Origin: Hyphomicrobium_A sp965243865 | GTDB lineage: Bacteria > Pseudomonadota > Alphaproteobacteria > Rhizobiales > Hyphomicrobiaceae | Direction of reading: 5' to 3' | NCBI RefSeq assembly: GCF_965243865.1 | Contig: NZ_OZ251603.1 | Span: forward strand, 1,984,001-2,048,000 | DNA: 64,000 bases | Translations under genes and position numbers: made by a program | In this document: one piece after another, positions 44,126 through 53,037 of the stretch | How the letters are laid out: each line of letters starts with the position of its first letter | Position numbering within the stretch: the first letter of the stretch is position 1 | Notes under the pieces: generated by a model | What the model was told of the DNA's origin: nothing | Databases searched by the model: none | The model's input: the letters and a program-made list of their open reading frames with translations, nothing else

Positions 44126-44142
44126 ATTAGAATAGTTCTAAT
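44126..44142. promoter_or_regulatory. Irr-type iron control box (ICE-like)
   Basis: ATTAGAATAGTTCTAAT is a perfect palindrome with 7-bp arms and a TAG centre, 20 bp before the mbfA start. It matches the TTTAGAA-type ICE motif recognised by the heme-responsive regulator Irr in Rhizobiales, where mbfA is a known Irr target repressed under iron limitation. Confidence 0.8.
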
Positions 44143-44162
44143 TTGCCTTGAGGAGGCTCCCC

Positions 44163-45119
44163 ATGCGCAAATTCTCAGACCTCGACGAGAGCGAAATCAT
44201 TGCCCTCGCCATCTCCCTCGAAGAGGAGGACTCTCGCGTCTACCTCGAATATGCGCGCGGCCTGGAAGACCGATATCCCGCCTCGGCCAAGATCTTCACC
44301 GAGCTGGCCGCCGAGGAAAATGAGCACCGCCAGCGGCTGATCGACCTCTACCGCCGCCGCTTCGGCGAGCACATCCCCCTGATCCGCAGGCAGGATGTCG
44401 CTGGATTCGTCCAGCACGCACCAATCTGGCTGGTCCGCCCGCTCGGTCTCGAGAAAGTCCGCAAGCAGGCCGAGGAGCGCGAGTGGGAAACGCGCCAGTT
44501 CTATCAGCGCGCCCAGAGCCGCGCGACAGACGCCGGAATTCGCAGGCTCCTGGGCGATCTTGCGGCCACCGAAGCTGGCCACGAGCGCCTCGCCCACCGC
44601 CTTGGCGAAAAACACCTCAACCCTGACGCCCGCGCCGAGGAAGCCGAAGTGCAGCGGCGCATGTTCGTACTTCAGATCGTTCAGCCTGGCCTCGCCGGCC
44701 TCATGGACGGATCGGTTTCGACGCTGGCTCCACTGTTTGCGGCGGCCTTCGCCACCACCAACACTTGGGAGACATTTCTCGTCGGTCTCGCCGCATCCGT
44801 CGGCGCCGGCATCTCCATGGGCTTCGCCGAGGCCCTGTCCGATGACGGCACGCTCACCGGACGCGGCCATCCATGGCTACGCGGCGCCGTCACCGGCGCC
44901 ATGACCGCGATTGGCGGGCTTGGCCATACGCTCCCGTATTTGTTGAGCGATTTCCGTGCCGCAACGGCCCTCGCCATCGCCGTGGTCCTGATCGAGTTAT
45001 GGATAATCGCCTGGATCCGCTCGCGTTACATGGATACCAAGTTTCTGCGTGCCGCATTTGAGGTTGTGGCCGGCGGCCTTATCGTGTTCGCTGCCGGCGT
45101 ATTGATCGGCAATGCCTGA
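44163..45119 (+). CDS. mbfA: MbfA, membrane-bound ferritin / VIT1 iron exporter
   Basis: A 318-residue protein joining two modules. Residues 1 to about 160 are a ferritin/rubrerythrin-like four-helix domain with paired ExxH-type iron ligands (EEEDSRVYLEYARGLED, ELAAEENEH, TEAGHERLAHRL). The rest is a membrane VIT1-like domain with about five segments (GLMDGSVSTLAPLFAAAFA, GISMGFAEALSDDG). In relatives it exports iron and protects against hydrogen peroxide. The ATG at 44163 follows GAGGAGG. An Irr-type box overlaps the promoter region, so it should be induced when iron is plentiful. Confidence 0.93.
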   Translation: MRKFSDLDESEIIALAISLEEEDSRVYLEYARGLEDRYPASAKIFTELAAEENEHRQRLIDLYRRRFGEHIPLIRRQDVAGFVQHAPIWLVRPLGLEKVRKQAEEREWETRQFYQRAQSRATDAGIRRLLGDLAATEAGHERLAHRLGEKHLNPDARAEEAEVQRRMFVLQIVQPGLAGLMDGSVSTLAPLFAAAFATTNTWETFLVGLAASVGAGISMGFAEALSDDGTLTGRGHPWLRGAVTGAMTAIGGLGHTLPYLLSDFRAATALAIAVVLIELWIIAWIRSRYMDTKFLRAAFEVVAGGLIVFAAGVLIGNA

Positions 45120-45222
45120 AGCGGGCATGCTCGGGGCGAAAGTCAGGCGACGTCTTGACGTCGCCACATCCACCGGCATTGAGTACCCCGCCACCGACCG
45201 CCAACCCCCAAAAGGACGCGTG

Positions 45223-46551
45223 ATGCACGTTAATAAGATTTGCGCGGCTTCTATCGCCGCCGCCATGTTTTTCGGCGCCAGCCTTACTGCCCTAGCGCAA
45301 ATCGCTCCTCCCCAGGGCAAAACCCATTCTCCTGTCATCAAGACAGCGGCGCCTGGCATCTCCTCTCACGCGACGCACCCGAACAAGCGTCCGCCCTATC
45401 CGCCGCCGAAGGATAACTGCCGCAACACCGAGAGCTTCGACGCATGGAAGGCGCGCTTCCGCAAGCAGGCAGCCGCACAAGGCGTCAGCCGCCGGTCCAT
45501 CGCCATCGTCGACGGTATTCCGCTCGCCACCAACATCATCGGACGCGATCGCAAGCAGGGCGCGATCTTCGTCATGACCTTCCTCGACTTCCAGACCAAG
45601 CTGGCAACGCCGAACCGCGTGCAGTCGAGCAAGCGCAAGGTCGCCGAGCATCGCGCCACTTTCGAGCGCGCGGCAAAGGAGTTCGGCGTGCCCGCTTCGG
45701 TCATCACCGGCTTCTGGGCGCTGGAAAGCGACTTTGGCGCCGGCATGGGCAAGCTCCCCATTTTGCCCTCGCTCGTCGCCCTCGCCTATGACTGCCGCCG
45801 CGGCGAGATGTTCACCGAGGAGCTGATCGCCGCTCTACAGATCATCGACCGCGGCGACATGAACCCGTCGGGAATGATCGGCTCATGGGCCGGCGAGATC
45901 GGCCAGACGCAGTTCCTCCCGACGCGCTATCTCGACTACGCCATCGACTATGATGGCGACGGTCGCATCAACCTGTTCTCCAACGATGACGACGTCATCG
46001 GCTCGACCGCGAACTACATGCACAACCTCGGCTGGCGTCCGAATGAGCCCTGGCTCGAGGAGGTGCGGGTCACGCGCGACCTGCCGTGGGAACAGGCCGA
46101 CCTCGCCATCAAGCTGCCGCGCTCGCAGTGGGCCGATTGGGGCATCAAGTACCCCGACGGCAGCGCTGTCCCCGCCGACGCTCTGCAGGCATCGCTGCTG
46201 CTTCCGATGGGACGCAATGGGCCGGCATTCCTCGCCTACCCGAACTTCGACATCTACACCGAGTGGAACAACTCGTTGAGCTACGCCACCACCGCCGCCT
46301 ATCTGGCCACCCGGATCGATGGCGCGGGAGCGATGTCGCGCGGCCGCGGCAACACCAATGGTTTGGACGCGGCGGGCACCAGGGAGCTGCAGACGCTTCT
46401 GACCCGGCGCGGCTATGACGTCGGCAAGATCGACGGTCTCGCCGGTGCCAAGACCCGCGCTGCGGTCAAGGACATGCAGCTGAAGCTCGGCCTCCCTGCC
46501 GACTCCTACGCAACGCCCGAGTTGCTCGCAGCCCTGCGCTCGCGCCGCTGA
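45223..46551 (+). CDS. Lytic murein transglycosylase (MltB type) with peptidoglycan-binding domain
   Basis: A 442-residue exported protein. After a signal peptide (ICAASIAAAMFFGASLTALA) and a Pro-rich linker, the SLT_2 domain begins near residue 70. The catalytic Glu is E168 in ITGFWALESDFG, supported by GSWAGEIGQTQFLPTRY and YAIDYDGDGRINL. The last ~65 residues are a PG_binding_1 domain (ELQTLLTRRGYDVGKIDGLAGAKTRAAVKDMQ). It cleaves cell-wall glycan in the periplasm. I chose ATG 45223, which has AAAGGA upstream; the longer frame overlaps mbfA. Confidence 0.92.
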   Translation: MHVNKICAASIAAAMFFGASLTALAQIAPPQGKTHSPVIKTAAPGISSHATHPNKRPPYPPPKDNCRNTESFDAWKARFRKQAAAQGVSRRSIAIVDGIPLATNIIGRDRKQGAIFVMTFLDFQTKLATPNRVQSSKRKVAEHRATFERAAKEFGVPASVITGFWALESDFGAGMGKLPILPSLVALAYDCRRGEMFTEELIAALQIIDRGDMNPSGMIGSWAGEIGQTQFLPTRYLDYAIDYDGDGRINLFSNDDDVIGSTANYMHNLGWRPNEPWLEEVRVTRDLPWEQADLAIKLPRSQWADWGIKYPDGSAVPADALQASLLLPMGRNGPAFLAYPNFDIYTEWNNSLSYATTAAYLATRIDGAGAMSRGRGNTNGLDAAGTRELQTLLTRRGYDVGKIDGLAGAKTRAAVKDMQLKLGLPADSYATPELLAALRSRR

Positions 46552-46558
46552 CGACTCC

Positions 46559-46584
46559 CCCTCTCCCCGCCTGCGGGGAGAGGG
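46559..46584. repeat. REP-like palindrome / bidirectional terminator
   Basis: CCCTCTCCCCGC pairs perfectly with GCGGGGAGAGGG (12-bp stem, 2-base loop) between the convergent ends of the transglycosylase and ndh genes. The CCCTCTCCCC core recurs at 50860-50967 and 58912-59052. Confidence 0.75.
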
Positions 46585-46591
46585 AATCGTG

Positions 46592-47977
46592 TCAGTGCAG
46601 TTTGACCACCGGCTCGGTGCGCCGCGTCAGTGACCGCGACAGCGAGTCGAGGAACACCTTCCACGGGCCGTGCAACGCTATTTCGTGCATCTTGTAGAGC
46701 GAGCGATACATCAGCCGCGCAAACAGCCCTTCGACGATGAAGCTGCCACCGACGATGAAGCCCATCAGGTTGCCCACTGTCGAATAGTGCCCAAGCGACA
46801 CCAATGATCCGAAGTCGCGATAGTGGAACGGCCGCAGCGGCTCGCCCTTCAGCTTGCGCTGAATCTCCACGTAGAGGTGCGAGGCCTCCTGATGCGCCGC
46901 CTGCGCGCGCGGCGGAATCGGCATCGTCTCGCCTTCCGGCACGAGATACGCGCAATCGCCCATCGCGAAAATGTTGGGGTCCTTCGTCGTCTGCAGCGTG
47001 TCGGTGACGACAAGCTGGTTCGACTTGCTCACTTCCAGGCCATCCATGTGCGCCAGCACCTGCGGTCCGCGCACACCAGCCGCCCACACCACGAGCTGTG
47101 ACGGCACGAACTTGCCGTTGGCGAGCTTCACGCCGTCCTCAGTTACCTCCGTCACGCGCGAGTTGGCAAGGATGTCCACCTTCAGGTCGCGCAGCGTGTC
47201 GGCGACACCGTTGGCAATACGATCCGGCAGTGCCGGCAGAATGCGCGGTGCGGCTTCGATCAGCGTGATCTTGATGTCGTTCTCAGGGTCGATCTTATCG
47301 AGACCGAAGGCAACGACGCCGCGCGCCGTACGATGCAGTTCCGCCGCAAGCTCGGTGCCCGTCGCACCAGCACCGATGATGGCGACGTCGAGCTGCCCCG
47401 GCTTGATTGGCCCTTCCTGAGCATACGCGCGCACGCAGGCGTTGATCAGGCGCCTGTTGAAGCGCTCCGCCTGCTCCGGCGTGTCGAGCATGATCGCGTA
47501 CTTCGCAACGCCGGGTGTGCCGAAATCGTTGCCCACCGAGCCGATCGCCACGACGAGAATATCGTAGTGGAACGAGCGAACCGGCGTGATCTCGCGCCCT
47601 TCCTCGTCGAAGGTCGCCGCGACGTAGACCAGCTTCTTCTCGCGATCGACACCGGTCATCTCGCCGTAGCGGAACTTGAAACCGTGCCAATAGCCCTGCG
47701 CCTGATACTCCAGCTCGTGCTGCGCCGTATCCATGCTACCGGCCGCAATCTCGTGCAGCAGCGGCTTCCAGATGTGCGTGCGCGCGCGCTCGATCAGCGA
47801 CACCTGCGCCTTTTTCTTGCGCCACCAGCGGTCGCGCCCGAGCTTGTCGCCCAGCCGCGTGGCGAGCTCCAGCCCGCCAGCGCCACCGCCAACGATGACG
47901 ATGTGCGGCAGGTCGGCATCGCCGGTACCGACAGGCATCACTTTGGTTGTATCAGGAGCGGTCGTCGTCTCGGTCAT
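46592..47977 (-). CDS. ndh: Type II NADH dehydrogenase
   Basis: A 461-residue single-subunit flavoprotein that passes electrons from NADH to quinone without pumping protons. The FAD site is IVIVGGGAGGLELATRLG and the NAD site is VAIIGAGATGTELAAELH. The second FAD contact is IFAMGDCAYL, followed by QAAHQEASHL, a usual quinone-side motif. The C-terminal ~60 residues are amphipathic and attach it to the membrane (GLFARLMYRSLYKMHEIALHG). I chose ATG 47977 with AGAGG upstream, not the TTG two codons earlier. Confidence 0.94.
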   Translation of the reverse strand: MTETTTAPDTTKVMPVGTGDADLPHIVIVGGGAGGLELATRLGDKLGRDRWWRKKKAQVSLIERARTHIWKPLLHEIAAGSMDTAQHELEYQAQGYWHGFKFRYGEMTGVDREKKLVYVAATFDEEGREITPVRSFHYDILVVAIGSVGNDFGTPGVAKYAIMLDTPEQAERFNRRLINACVRAYAQEGPIKPGQLDVAIIGAGATGTELAAELHRTARGVVAFGLDKIDPENDIKITLIEAAPRILPALPDRIANGVADTLRDLKVDILANSRVTEVTEDGVKLANGKFVPSQLVVWAAGVRGPQVLAHMDGLEVSKSNQLVVTDTLQTTKDPNIFAMGDCAYLVPEGETMPIPPRAQAAHQEASHLYVEIQRKLKGEPLRPFHYRDFGSLVSLGHYSTVGNLMGFIVGGSFIVEGLFARLMYRSLYKMHEIALHGPWKVFLDSLSRSLTRRTEPVVKLH

Positions 47978-48102
47978 CGCCAAGCGCCTCTTGGGGTTTC
48001 AACCTACGGGCCGACGCGCTTATACCATCTGCCGACACGCAGCACGCTATGGCCGAATATATCGGTTCAATAGCCGGGCTGATTTGCGACAGCGAGCAGG
48101 CA

Positions 48103-48267
48103 CTATGGCGCGGGCTGCTGTGGCGCAGGGGCCGGCATTTCCAACGGCGCACCGTCCGGCGACGTCGGCGCCGTGACGAACGGGAGATCGGCGAACACGA
48201 ACGTATAGGCGAGCGCCGCGGCGACGCAGAGCAGAAATCCGATAATAAGAAACTTACGATTGTCCAT
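48103..48267 (-). CDS. Possible small single-pass membrane protein
   Basis: A 54-residue frame with one strong membrane segment (FLIIGFLLCVAAALAYTFVFA) near the N-terminus and a Pro/Ala-rich tail (APLEMPAPAPQQPAP). The start is ATG 48267 or 48270, and no good ribosome site is visible. It sits in the 431-bp gap between ndh and pheT, on the same strand as both. The composition is protein-like, but with no family match it remains tentative. The rest of the gap holds nothing I can support. Confidence 0.42.
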   Translation of the reverse strand: MDNRKFLIIGFLLCVAAALAYTFVFADLPFVTAPTSPDGAPLEMPAPAPQQPAP

Positions 48268-48408
48268 CATTGCGTCGGGGTCCCCGTGCTCGCGAGTGAA
48301 AACTCCCGAACAGGAAGCACGCAACCTACTGAAAAACCGCTAAGCCCTGGATTTATCCGGCGACCTTCGGCACCACGGGCCGCGTGAGCCCGTAGCCACC
48401 CCAAGCGT

Positions 48409-50841
48409 TTAGGATCGGATTTCACCGCCCGTCGCCGACTTCACGGCCGCAGCGATCTTCGCCGACACCGCCTCAATGTCCTTGTCGGTCAGCGTTTCCG
48501 ACGTTGGTTGCAGCGTCACCTCGATGCCGAGCGACTTCTTGCCTTCCTTCTCTAGGGCCCCGCCCTCGAACACGTCGAACACGGAAACTTCGCGGATCAG
48601 CACCTTGTCGACGCCGGCAGCCGCACGCGCCACGTCGCCCGCCGCCACGCCCTTGTCGAGCACGAAGGCAAAGTCACGCCGCACCGGCATCAGGTCGTTG
48701 GCTTCGAGACGCGGCTTCGCCCGGCTTTTCGCCTTCTGCGGCGGCAGCGCATCGAGGAAGATCTCGAACGCAGCGACAGTGCCTTCGACGTCCAGCGCCT
48801 TCAGCGCCGCCGGATGCAACTCGCCGAAGTAGGCAAGCACCGTCTTCGGTCCGAGCCGCAGCGTCCCCGAGCGGCCCGGGTGATACCACTCCGGCGCATC
48901 GCGCGTGACCTGCGCCTTGCTCGGATCGAACCCGAGCGACGCCAGCACAGCAAGCACATCGGCTTTCGCATCGAACACGTCGACGCTCTTGGCTGCGCCA
49001 TCCCAATGACGGCCGCTTCCACTCGCCTTCGCCGAGCCGGCGCGCACGCCGGTCGCCGAGTTGTATTGATCTTCAGGCTTCTCGCCGCGATACGCCTGCC
49101 CAAGCTCGAACAGAGCCGCATCGCCGAAGCCGCGGTTCTGGTTCCGCTTCAGTGCCGTCAGCAGACCGGGCAGCAGTCCCGGACGCATGAACGTCATCTC
49201 GACCGAGATCGGATTGGCGAGTTCCAGTGCCTTGTCGCCGCCGCCGAACGCCTTCGCCTCGCCCTCGGGAAGGAACGACCACGTCACCGCCTCGACCAAG
49301 CCGCGCGATGCCAGCGTGCGTCGCGCACGCCGTGCACGCTTCTGCCGGTCGGTCAGCACAGGTCGCGCCACGCCTTCCGGACGCTCCAGCGGCGTCAGCG
49401 GAATACGATCGAGCCCGGCAATGCGCACCACCTCTTCGACGAGATCAGCCGCGCCATGGATGTCCGGGCGCCACGTCGGCACCGTCACCTTCGCGGCCTT
49501 GCCCTTGCCGGCGATGGTGCACCCGAGCGCTTCGAGGATCGTCTTGATCTCGGCATCCTTGATGTCGATGCCCGACAGCTTGGCGACGCGCGCATAATCA
49601 AAGTCGATGACGCGCTTGTCGTCCGGCTGCTTGCCGGCAACCTTCGCCTTCGACGGCTCACCGCCGCAGAGCTTCAGGATCATGTCGGTCGCCAGATCGA
49701 GACCCGGCAGTTCGGACGCGGGATCGATGCCGCGCTCGAACCGGTAGCGTGCGTCCGTCACGAGGCCGGTCTTGCGGCCCGTCTGCGCCGTGCGCACCGG
49801 ATCGAAGTAGGCGCTCTCGATCAGCACGTTCACCGTGGCGTCGGTCGAGCCGGACTCCTCGCCGCCGATCACGCCGCCAAGTCCGAGCGGACCACTGTCG
49901 TCAGCGATCACGCACATCGTCTCGTCGACCGCATACTCCTTGCCGTCGAGGGCCAGGAATTTCTCGCCCGCCTTGCCCAGCCGTGCGCGCACAGCGCCTT
50001 TCAGCTTGTCGGCGTCATAGACGTGCAGCGGCCGGCCGCGATCCTGGCTGATGTAGTTCGTCACATCGACCAGCGCATTGATCGGACGCAGTCCCACCGC
50101 CTTCAGCCGCTGCTGCAGCCACGCGGGCGACGGGCCGTTCTTTACCCCGCGCACATAGCGCGCCGCGAACACCGGGCACGCGTTCGCCGTTTCCTTGGAA
50201 AACTCCAGCTTCACATCGACCGGGCTGTCGAAGCTGCCCTCGACGCCCTCGATCTTCGGCTCGGGCTTCAACTTGCCCATGCCCGCCGCTGCCAGATCGC
50301 GCGCTATGCCGCGCACGCCCGTGCAGTCCGGACGGTTCGGCGTCAGCTTCACCTCGAATACCGGATCGTTGAGACCTGCAGCGTCGATGTACGCTTCGCC
50401 GACACGCGCGGCCATGTCCTCAGGCAGCTCGATGATACCGGCGCTTTCGTCGGAAAGCTCAAGCTCGGCCGCCGAGCACATCATGCCGTTCGAAATGACG
50501 CCGCGAACCGGCTTCTTCTCCAGCGTGATGTCCGAGCCCGGAATGTACGTGCCGAGCGGCGCGAACACACCGACGAGCCCCGTGCGCGCGTTCGGCGCGC
50601 CGCACACCACTTCGAGGGGCGGCTTATCCTTCTCCGTCTCGACCATCACGATCTGCAGCTTGTCGGCATTGGGATGGCGCTTCGCCTCGACGATGCGCGC
50701 CACGCGGAATGCACCAAGCTTCTTGGCCGGATTCTCGACGCTCTCGACCTCGAGGCCGATCGCCGACAGCTTCTCCTCCAGCGCCTCGACCGAGGCGTCT
50801 GTATCGAGATGATCCTTGAGCCAGCTCAGCGTGAATTTCAT
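48409..50841 (-). CDS. pheT: Phenylalanine-tRNA ligase beta subunit
   Basis: An 810-residue subunit. The N-terminus MKFTLSWLKDHLDT leads to the EMAP-like tRNA-binding domain (ADKLQIVMVETEK, VVCGAPNAR, GVISNGMMCSAAELELS), then the B3/B4 editing domain, the B5 domain and a catalytic-like core (FMRPGLLPGLLTALKRN), ending in the anticodon-binding FDX-ACB domain (PVRRDFAFVLDKGVAAGDV). I chose ATG 50841. It follows pheS, with a 136-bp gap filled by a palindromic repeat. Confidence 0.97.
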   Translation of the reverse strand: MKFTLSWLKDHLDTDASVEALEEKLSAIGLEVESVENPAKKLGAFRVARIVEAKRHPNADKLQIVMVETEKDKPPLEVVCGAPNARTGLVGVFAPLGTYIPGSDITLEKKPVRGVISNGMMCSAAELELSDESAGIIELPEDMAARVGEAYIDAAGLNDPVFEVKLTPNRPDCTGVRGIARDLAAAGMGKLKPEPKIEGVEGSFDSPVDVKLEFSKETANACPVFAARYVRGVKNGPSPAWLQQRLKAVGLRPINALVDVTNYISQDRGRPLHVYDADKLKGAVRARLGKAGEKFLALDGKEYAVDETMCVIADDSGPLGLGGVIGGEESGSTDATVNVLIESAYFDPVRTAQTGRKTGLVTDARYRFERGIDPASELPGLDLATDMILKLCGGEPSKAKVAGKQPDDKRVIDFDYARVAKLSGIDIKDAEIKTILEALGCTIAGKGKAAKVTVPTWRPDIHGAADLVEEVVRIAGLDRIPLTPLERPEGVARPVLTDRQKRARRARRTLASRGLVEAVTWSFLPEGEAKAFGGGDKALELANPISVEMTFMRPGLLPGLLTALKRNQNRGFGDAALFELGQAYRGEKPEDQYNSATGVRAGSAKASGSGRHWDGAAKSVDVFDAKADVLAVLASLGFDPSKAQVTRDAPEWYHPGRSGTLRLGPKTVLAYFGELHPAALKALDVEGTVAAFEIFLDALPPQKAKSRAKPRLEANDLMPVRRDFAFVLDKGVAAGDVARAAAGVDKVLIREVSVFDVFEGGALEKEGKKSLGIEVTLQPTSETLTDKDIEAVSAKIAAAVKSATGGEIRS

Positions 50842-50859
50842 GCGCCCATCTCCCAATTC

Positions 50860-50967
50860 CCCTCTCCCCATCCTTCATGGGGAGAGGGTTAGGGTGAGGG
50901 GCAGAAGCTCGCTTCGGCACAAGCGGCTGCCCCTCACCCCGCCCTCTCCCCGCACGCAGGGAGAGGG
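50860..50967. repeat. Composite palindromic repeat between pheS and pheT
   Basis: Three stems in a row: CCCTCTCCCCAT/ATGGGGAGAGGG (50860-50888), GGGTGAGGGGCAG/CTGCCCCTCACCC (50892-50904 with 50927-50939), and CCCTCTCCC/GGGAGAGGG (50942-50967). The same building blocks occur at 46559 and 58912, so this is a dispersed intergenic element. Within an operon it could form strong RNA structure and tune pheT expression. Confidence 0.8.
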
Positions 50968-50977
50968 AGAAAGTCAC

Positions 50978-52060
50978 TTAGCCCGACAATCCGCCCGACA
51001 ACGTCGGCACGTCGAGCACCGAGAAGCCGTAGTGGCGCAGCCAGCGCAGATCGCCCGAGAAGAACGCGCGCAGATCGGTGAGCCCGTATTTCAGCATCGC
51101 CAGCCGGTCGAGACCGACACCGAAGGCGAAGCCCTGGTACTTCTCCGGATCGAGGCCGCAATTGCGGATGACGTTCGGATGCACCATTCCGCAGCCAAGA
51201 ATTTCCAGCCACTGCCCCGGCTTGCCGATCGCCTCGGCGCCCACGTCGACCTCCATCGACGGCTCAGTGAACGGGAAGTGCGAAGCGCGGAAGCGCATCT
51301 TCACCTCGTCCACCTCGAAGAACGCCTTGCAGAATTCCTCCAGCACCCACTTCAGATGCCCCATATGCGTGGTCTCGTCGATGACGAGCCCCTCGATCTG
51401 ATGGAACATCGGCGTGTGCGTCTGATCGCTGTCGCAGCGGTAGACACGCCCCGGCGCGATCACGCGGATCGGCGGCTTTTGCGACATCATCGTGCGGATC
51501 TGCACCGGGCTCGTATGCGTACGCAAAAGCATGCGCGAGCCATCAGCCTTCGTCTGGAAGTAGAAGGTGTCGTGCTCCTGCCGCGCAGGATGCTCCGGCG
51601 GAATGTTCAGCTTGGTGAAGTTGAGATCGTCGCTCTCGATATCCGGGCCTTCAGCGACAGCGAACCCCATGTCGGCGAAGATCTCGACGCACTCGTCGTA
51701 GACCTGGCTGACCGGGTGAATGCGCCCCTCGGCGACGGGACCAAGCCGCACCGGAAGCGTGACGTCAGCCCGCTCGCTTTCGAGCCGCTTCGCCAGCGCC
51801 TCACCTTCGAGGGTCGACTTGCGTGCCTCCAGCGCTTCCGAAACGCGCCCCTTCAGCTCGTTGACCGATTGGCCGAACGCCTTGCGCTCTTCGGGCGGCA
51901 GCTTGCCGAGCGTCTGCATAAGCTCGGCGACGCGGCCCTTTTTGCCGAGCACCGCGATACGCACCTGCTCAATTGCCGCAACGTCGCCGGCGCCGGCGAT
52001 ACCCGCCAGCAGCTCGCTCTCGAGGCCCTGAAGATCGGAACCGTTATCTGTCGAAGACAT
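50978..52060 (-). CDS. pheS: Phenylalanine-tRNA ligase alpha subunit
   Basis: A 360-residue class II synthetase catalytic subunit. After an N-terminal coiled-coil tRNA-contact region (residues 1 to about 90) come motif 1 (HPVSQVYDECVEIFADMGF), motif 2 (RVYRCDSDQTHTPMFHQIEGL) and motif 3 (GFAFGVGLDRLAMLKYG). It charges tRNA-Phe together with PheT. It lies downstream of rplT, from which a second type of palindromic repeat separates it. Confidence 0.97.
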   Translation of the reverse strand: MSSTDNGSDLQGLESELLAGIAGAGDVAAIEQVRIAVLGKKGRVAELMQTLGKLPPEERKAFGQSVNELKGRVSEALEARKSTLEGEALAKRLESERADVTLPVRLGPVAEGRIHPVSQVYDECVEIFADMGFAVAEGPDIESDDLNFTKLNIPPEHPARQEHDTFYFQTKADGSRMLLRTHTSPVQIRTMMSQKPPIRVIAPGRVYRCDSDQTHTPMFHQIEGLVIDETTHMGHLKWVLEEFCKAFFEVDEVKMRFRASHFPFTEPSMEVDVGAEAIGKPGQWLEILGCGMVHPNVIRNCGLDPEKYQGFAFGVGLDRLAMLKYGLTDLRAFFSGDLRWLRHYGFSVLDVPTLSGGLSG

Positions 52061-52083
52061 TCGCTCTCTCAGCTTGTCTCAAG

Positions 52084-52175
52084 TGTCGCCCTCGGGCTTG
52101 TCCCGAGGATCCACTTTGCCAATTGCGCTGGAGCAAGCGGATGCCTGGATCCCCGGCCCTTGGCCGGGGATGACA
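52084..52175. repeat. Palindromic repeat between rplT and pheS
   Basis: About 92 bp bounded by TGTCG and GATGACA, with two perfect stems: CCTCGGG/CCCGAGG (52090-52108) and ATCCCCGGCC/GGCCGGGGAT (52149-52171). This architecture (TGTCATCCCCGGCC start, GGATCCAGGCATCCGC middle, read on the minus strand) is typical of short mobile palindromic repeats in alphaproteobacteria. It differs from the CCCTCTCCCC family at 46.6, 50.9 and 59.0 kb. Confidence 0.7.
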
Positions 52176-52192
52176 AGCTCTGAGGAGGAGCC

Positions 52193-52561
52193 TTAGGCTG
52201 CCGCCTTCTCGACGGCCTTGGCGGCCTGCTCGGTCAGCGCCTTGAACGCAGCGGCGTCGTGCACGGCGAGGTCGGCCAGCACCTTGCGGTCGATCTCGAT
52301 CCCGGCCTTGTTGAGGCCATCGATAAATCGGCCGTAGGTCAGGCCATGCTCGCGCACGGCGGCGTTGATACGCTGGATCCACAGTGCGCGGAACGTACGC
52401 TTCTTCCGCTTGCGATCGCGGAACTGGTACTGCATGGCCTTTTCGACGGCCTGCTTCGCGGCGCGGATCGTATTCTTGCGGCGGCCATAGTAACCCTTGG
52501 CGGCGTTCAGAACCTTCTTGTGCTTGGCATGGGCGGTAACGCCGCGCTTGACGCGTGCCAT
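52193..52561 (-). CDS. rplT: 50S ribosomal protein L20
   Basis: A 122-residue protein. The basic N-terminus (ARVKRGVTAHAKHKKVLNAAKGYYGRRKN) threads into 23S rRNA, and the C-terminal domain is LWIQRINAAVREHGLTYGRFI and LADLAVHD. It follows rpmI. In other bacteria L20 represses its own operon by binding the leader, which may hold here but is not visible. Confidence 0.97.
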   Translation of the reverse strand: MARVKRGVTAHAKHKKVLNAAKGYYGRRKNTIRAAKQAVEKAMQYQFRDRKRKKRTFRALWIQRINAAVREHGLTYGRFIDGLNKAGIEIDRKVLADLAVHDAAAFKALTEQAAKAVEKAAA

Positions 52562-52624
52562 ATGAGAACTCCGTTAGATGACGTTGCTGGTGCGAGCGAA
52601 CACTTGCTTGGGAAGCAAGAGTGC

Positions 52625-52825
52625 TCAGCGGGCGTAGGGCATGTACTTCTTGACGATCTTCGCATCGCTATCGTTCAGCACCATCGTGCCGCGCGCGTCG
52701 CGAATGAACTTCGTCGTCCGCTTGATCATGCCGTGACGCTTGCCGGCGGCCGCAGCCTTAACTTTGCCGGTGCCCGTCATCTTGAAGCGCTTTTTGGCGC
52801 CGCTCTTGGTCTTCATCTTGGGCAT
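52625..52825 (-). CDS. rpmI: 50S ribosomal protein L35
   Basis: A 66-residue basic protein with the standard start PKMKTKSGAKKRFKMTGTGK and the end DAKIVKKYMPYAR. The start is the ATG at 52825. It lies 63 bp before rplT, in the usual rpmI-rplT order. A 212-bp gap separates it from the small Cys-rich gene upstream. Confidence 0.96.
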   Translation of the reverse strand: MPKMKTKSGAKKRFKMTGTGKVKAAAAGKRHGMIKRTTKFIRDARGTMVLNDSDAKIVKKYMPYAR

Positions 52826-53037
52826 TTGGCTGATCCTTTCTATACTCGTCGGCGGCCCTAATTCGCTCAACCGACGCATGGCCGGCGCGAAACGTCCCGT
52901 TAAGGGAGGAGCCACCTGTTGAGGGTGTTCAAAGCATAAAAGCCGCCACGGCATGCCCCGCCGGGCGACTTGAGGGCTCCTTATACGGGTGCGCTCCGCA
53001 TTCCGCAAGCGGCCCGGGGCCCGATTTTTCAGCCCCT

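Noticed and set aside
48814..50892. A 692-codon open frame antisense to pheT, and a 455-codon frame antisense to pheS
   Set aside because: Both are His/Arg-rich shadow frames opposite well-conserved synthetase subunits and run through the intergenic repeats.
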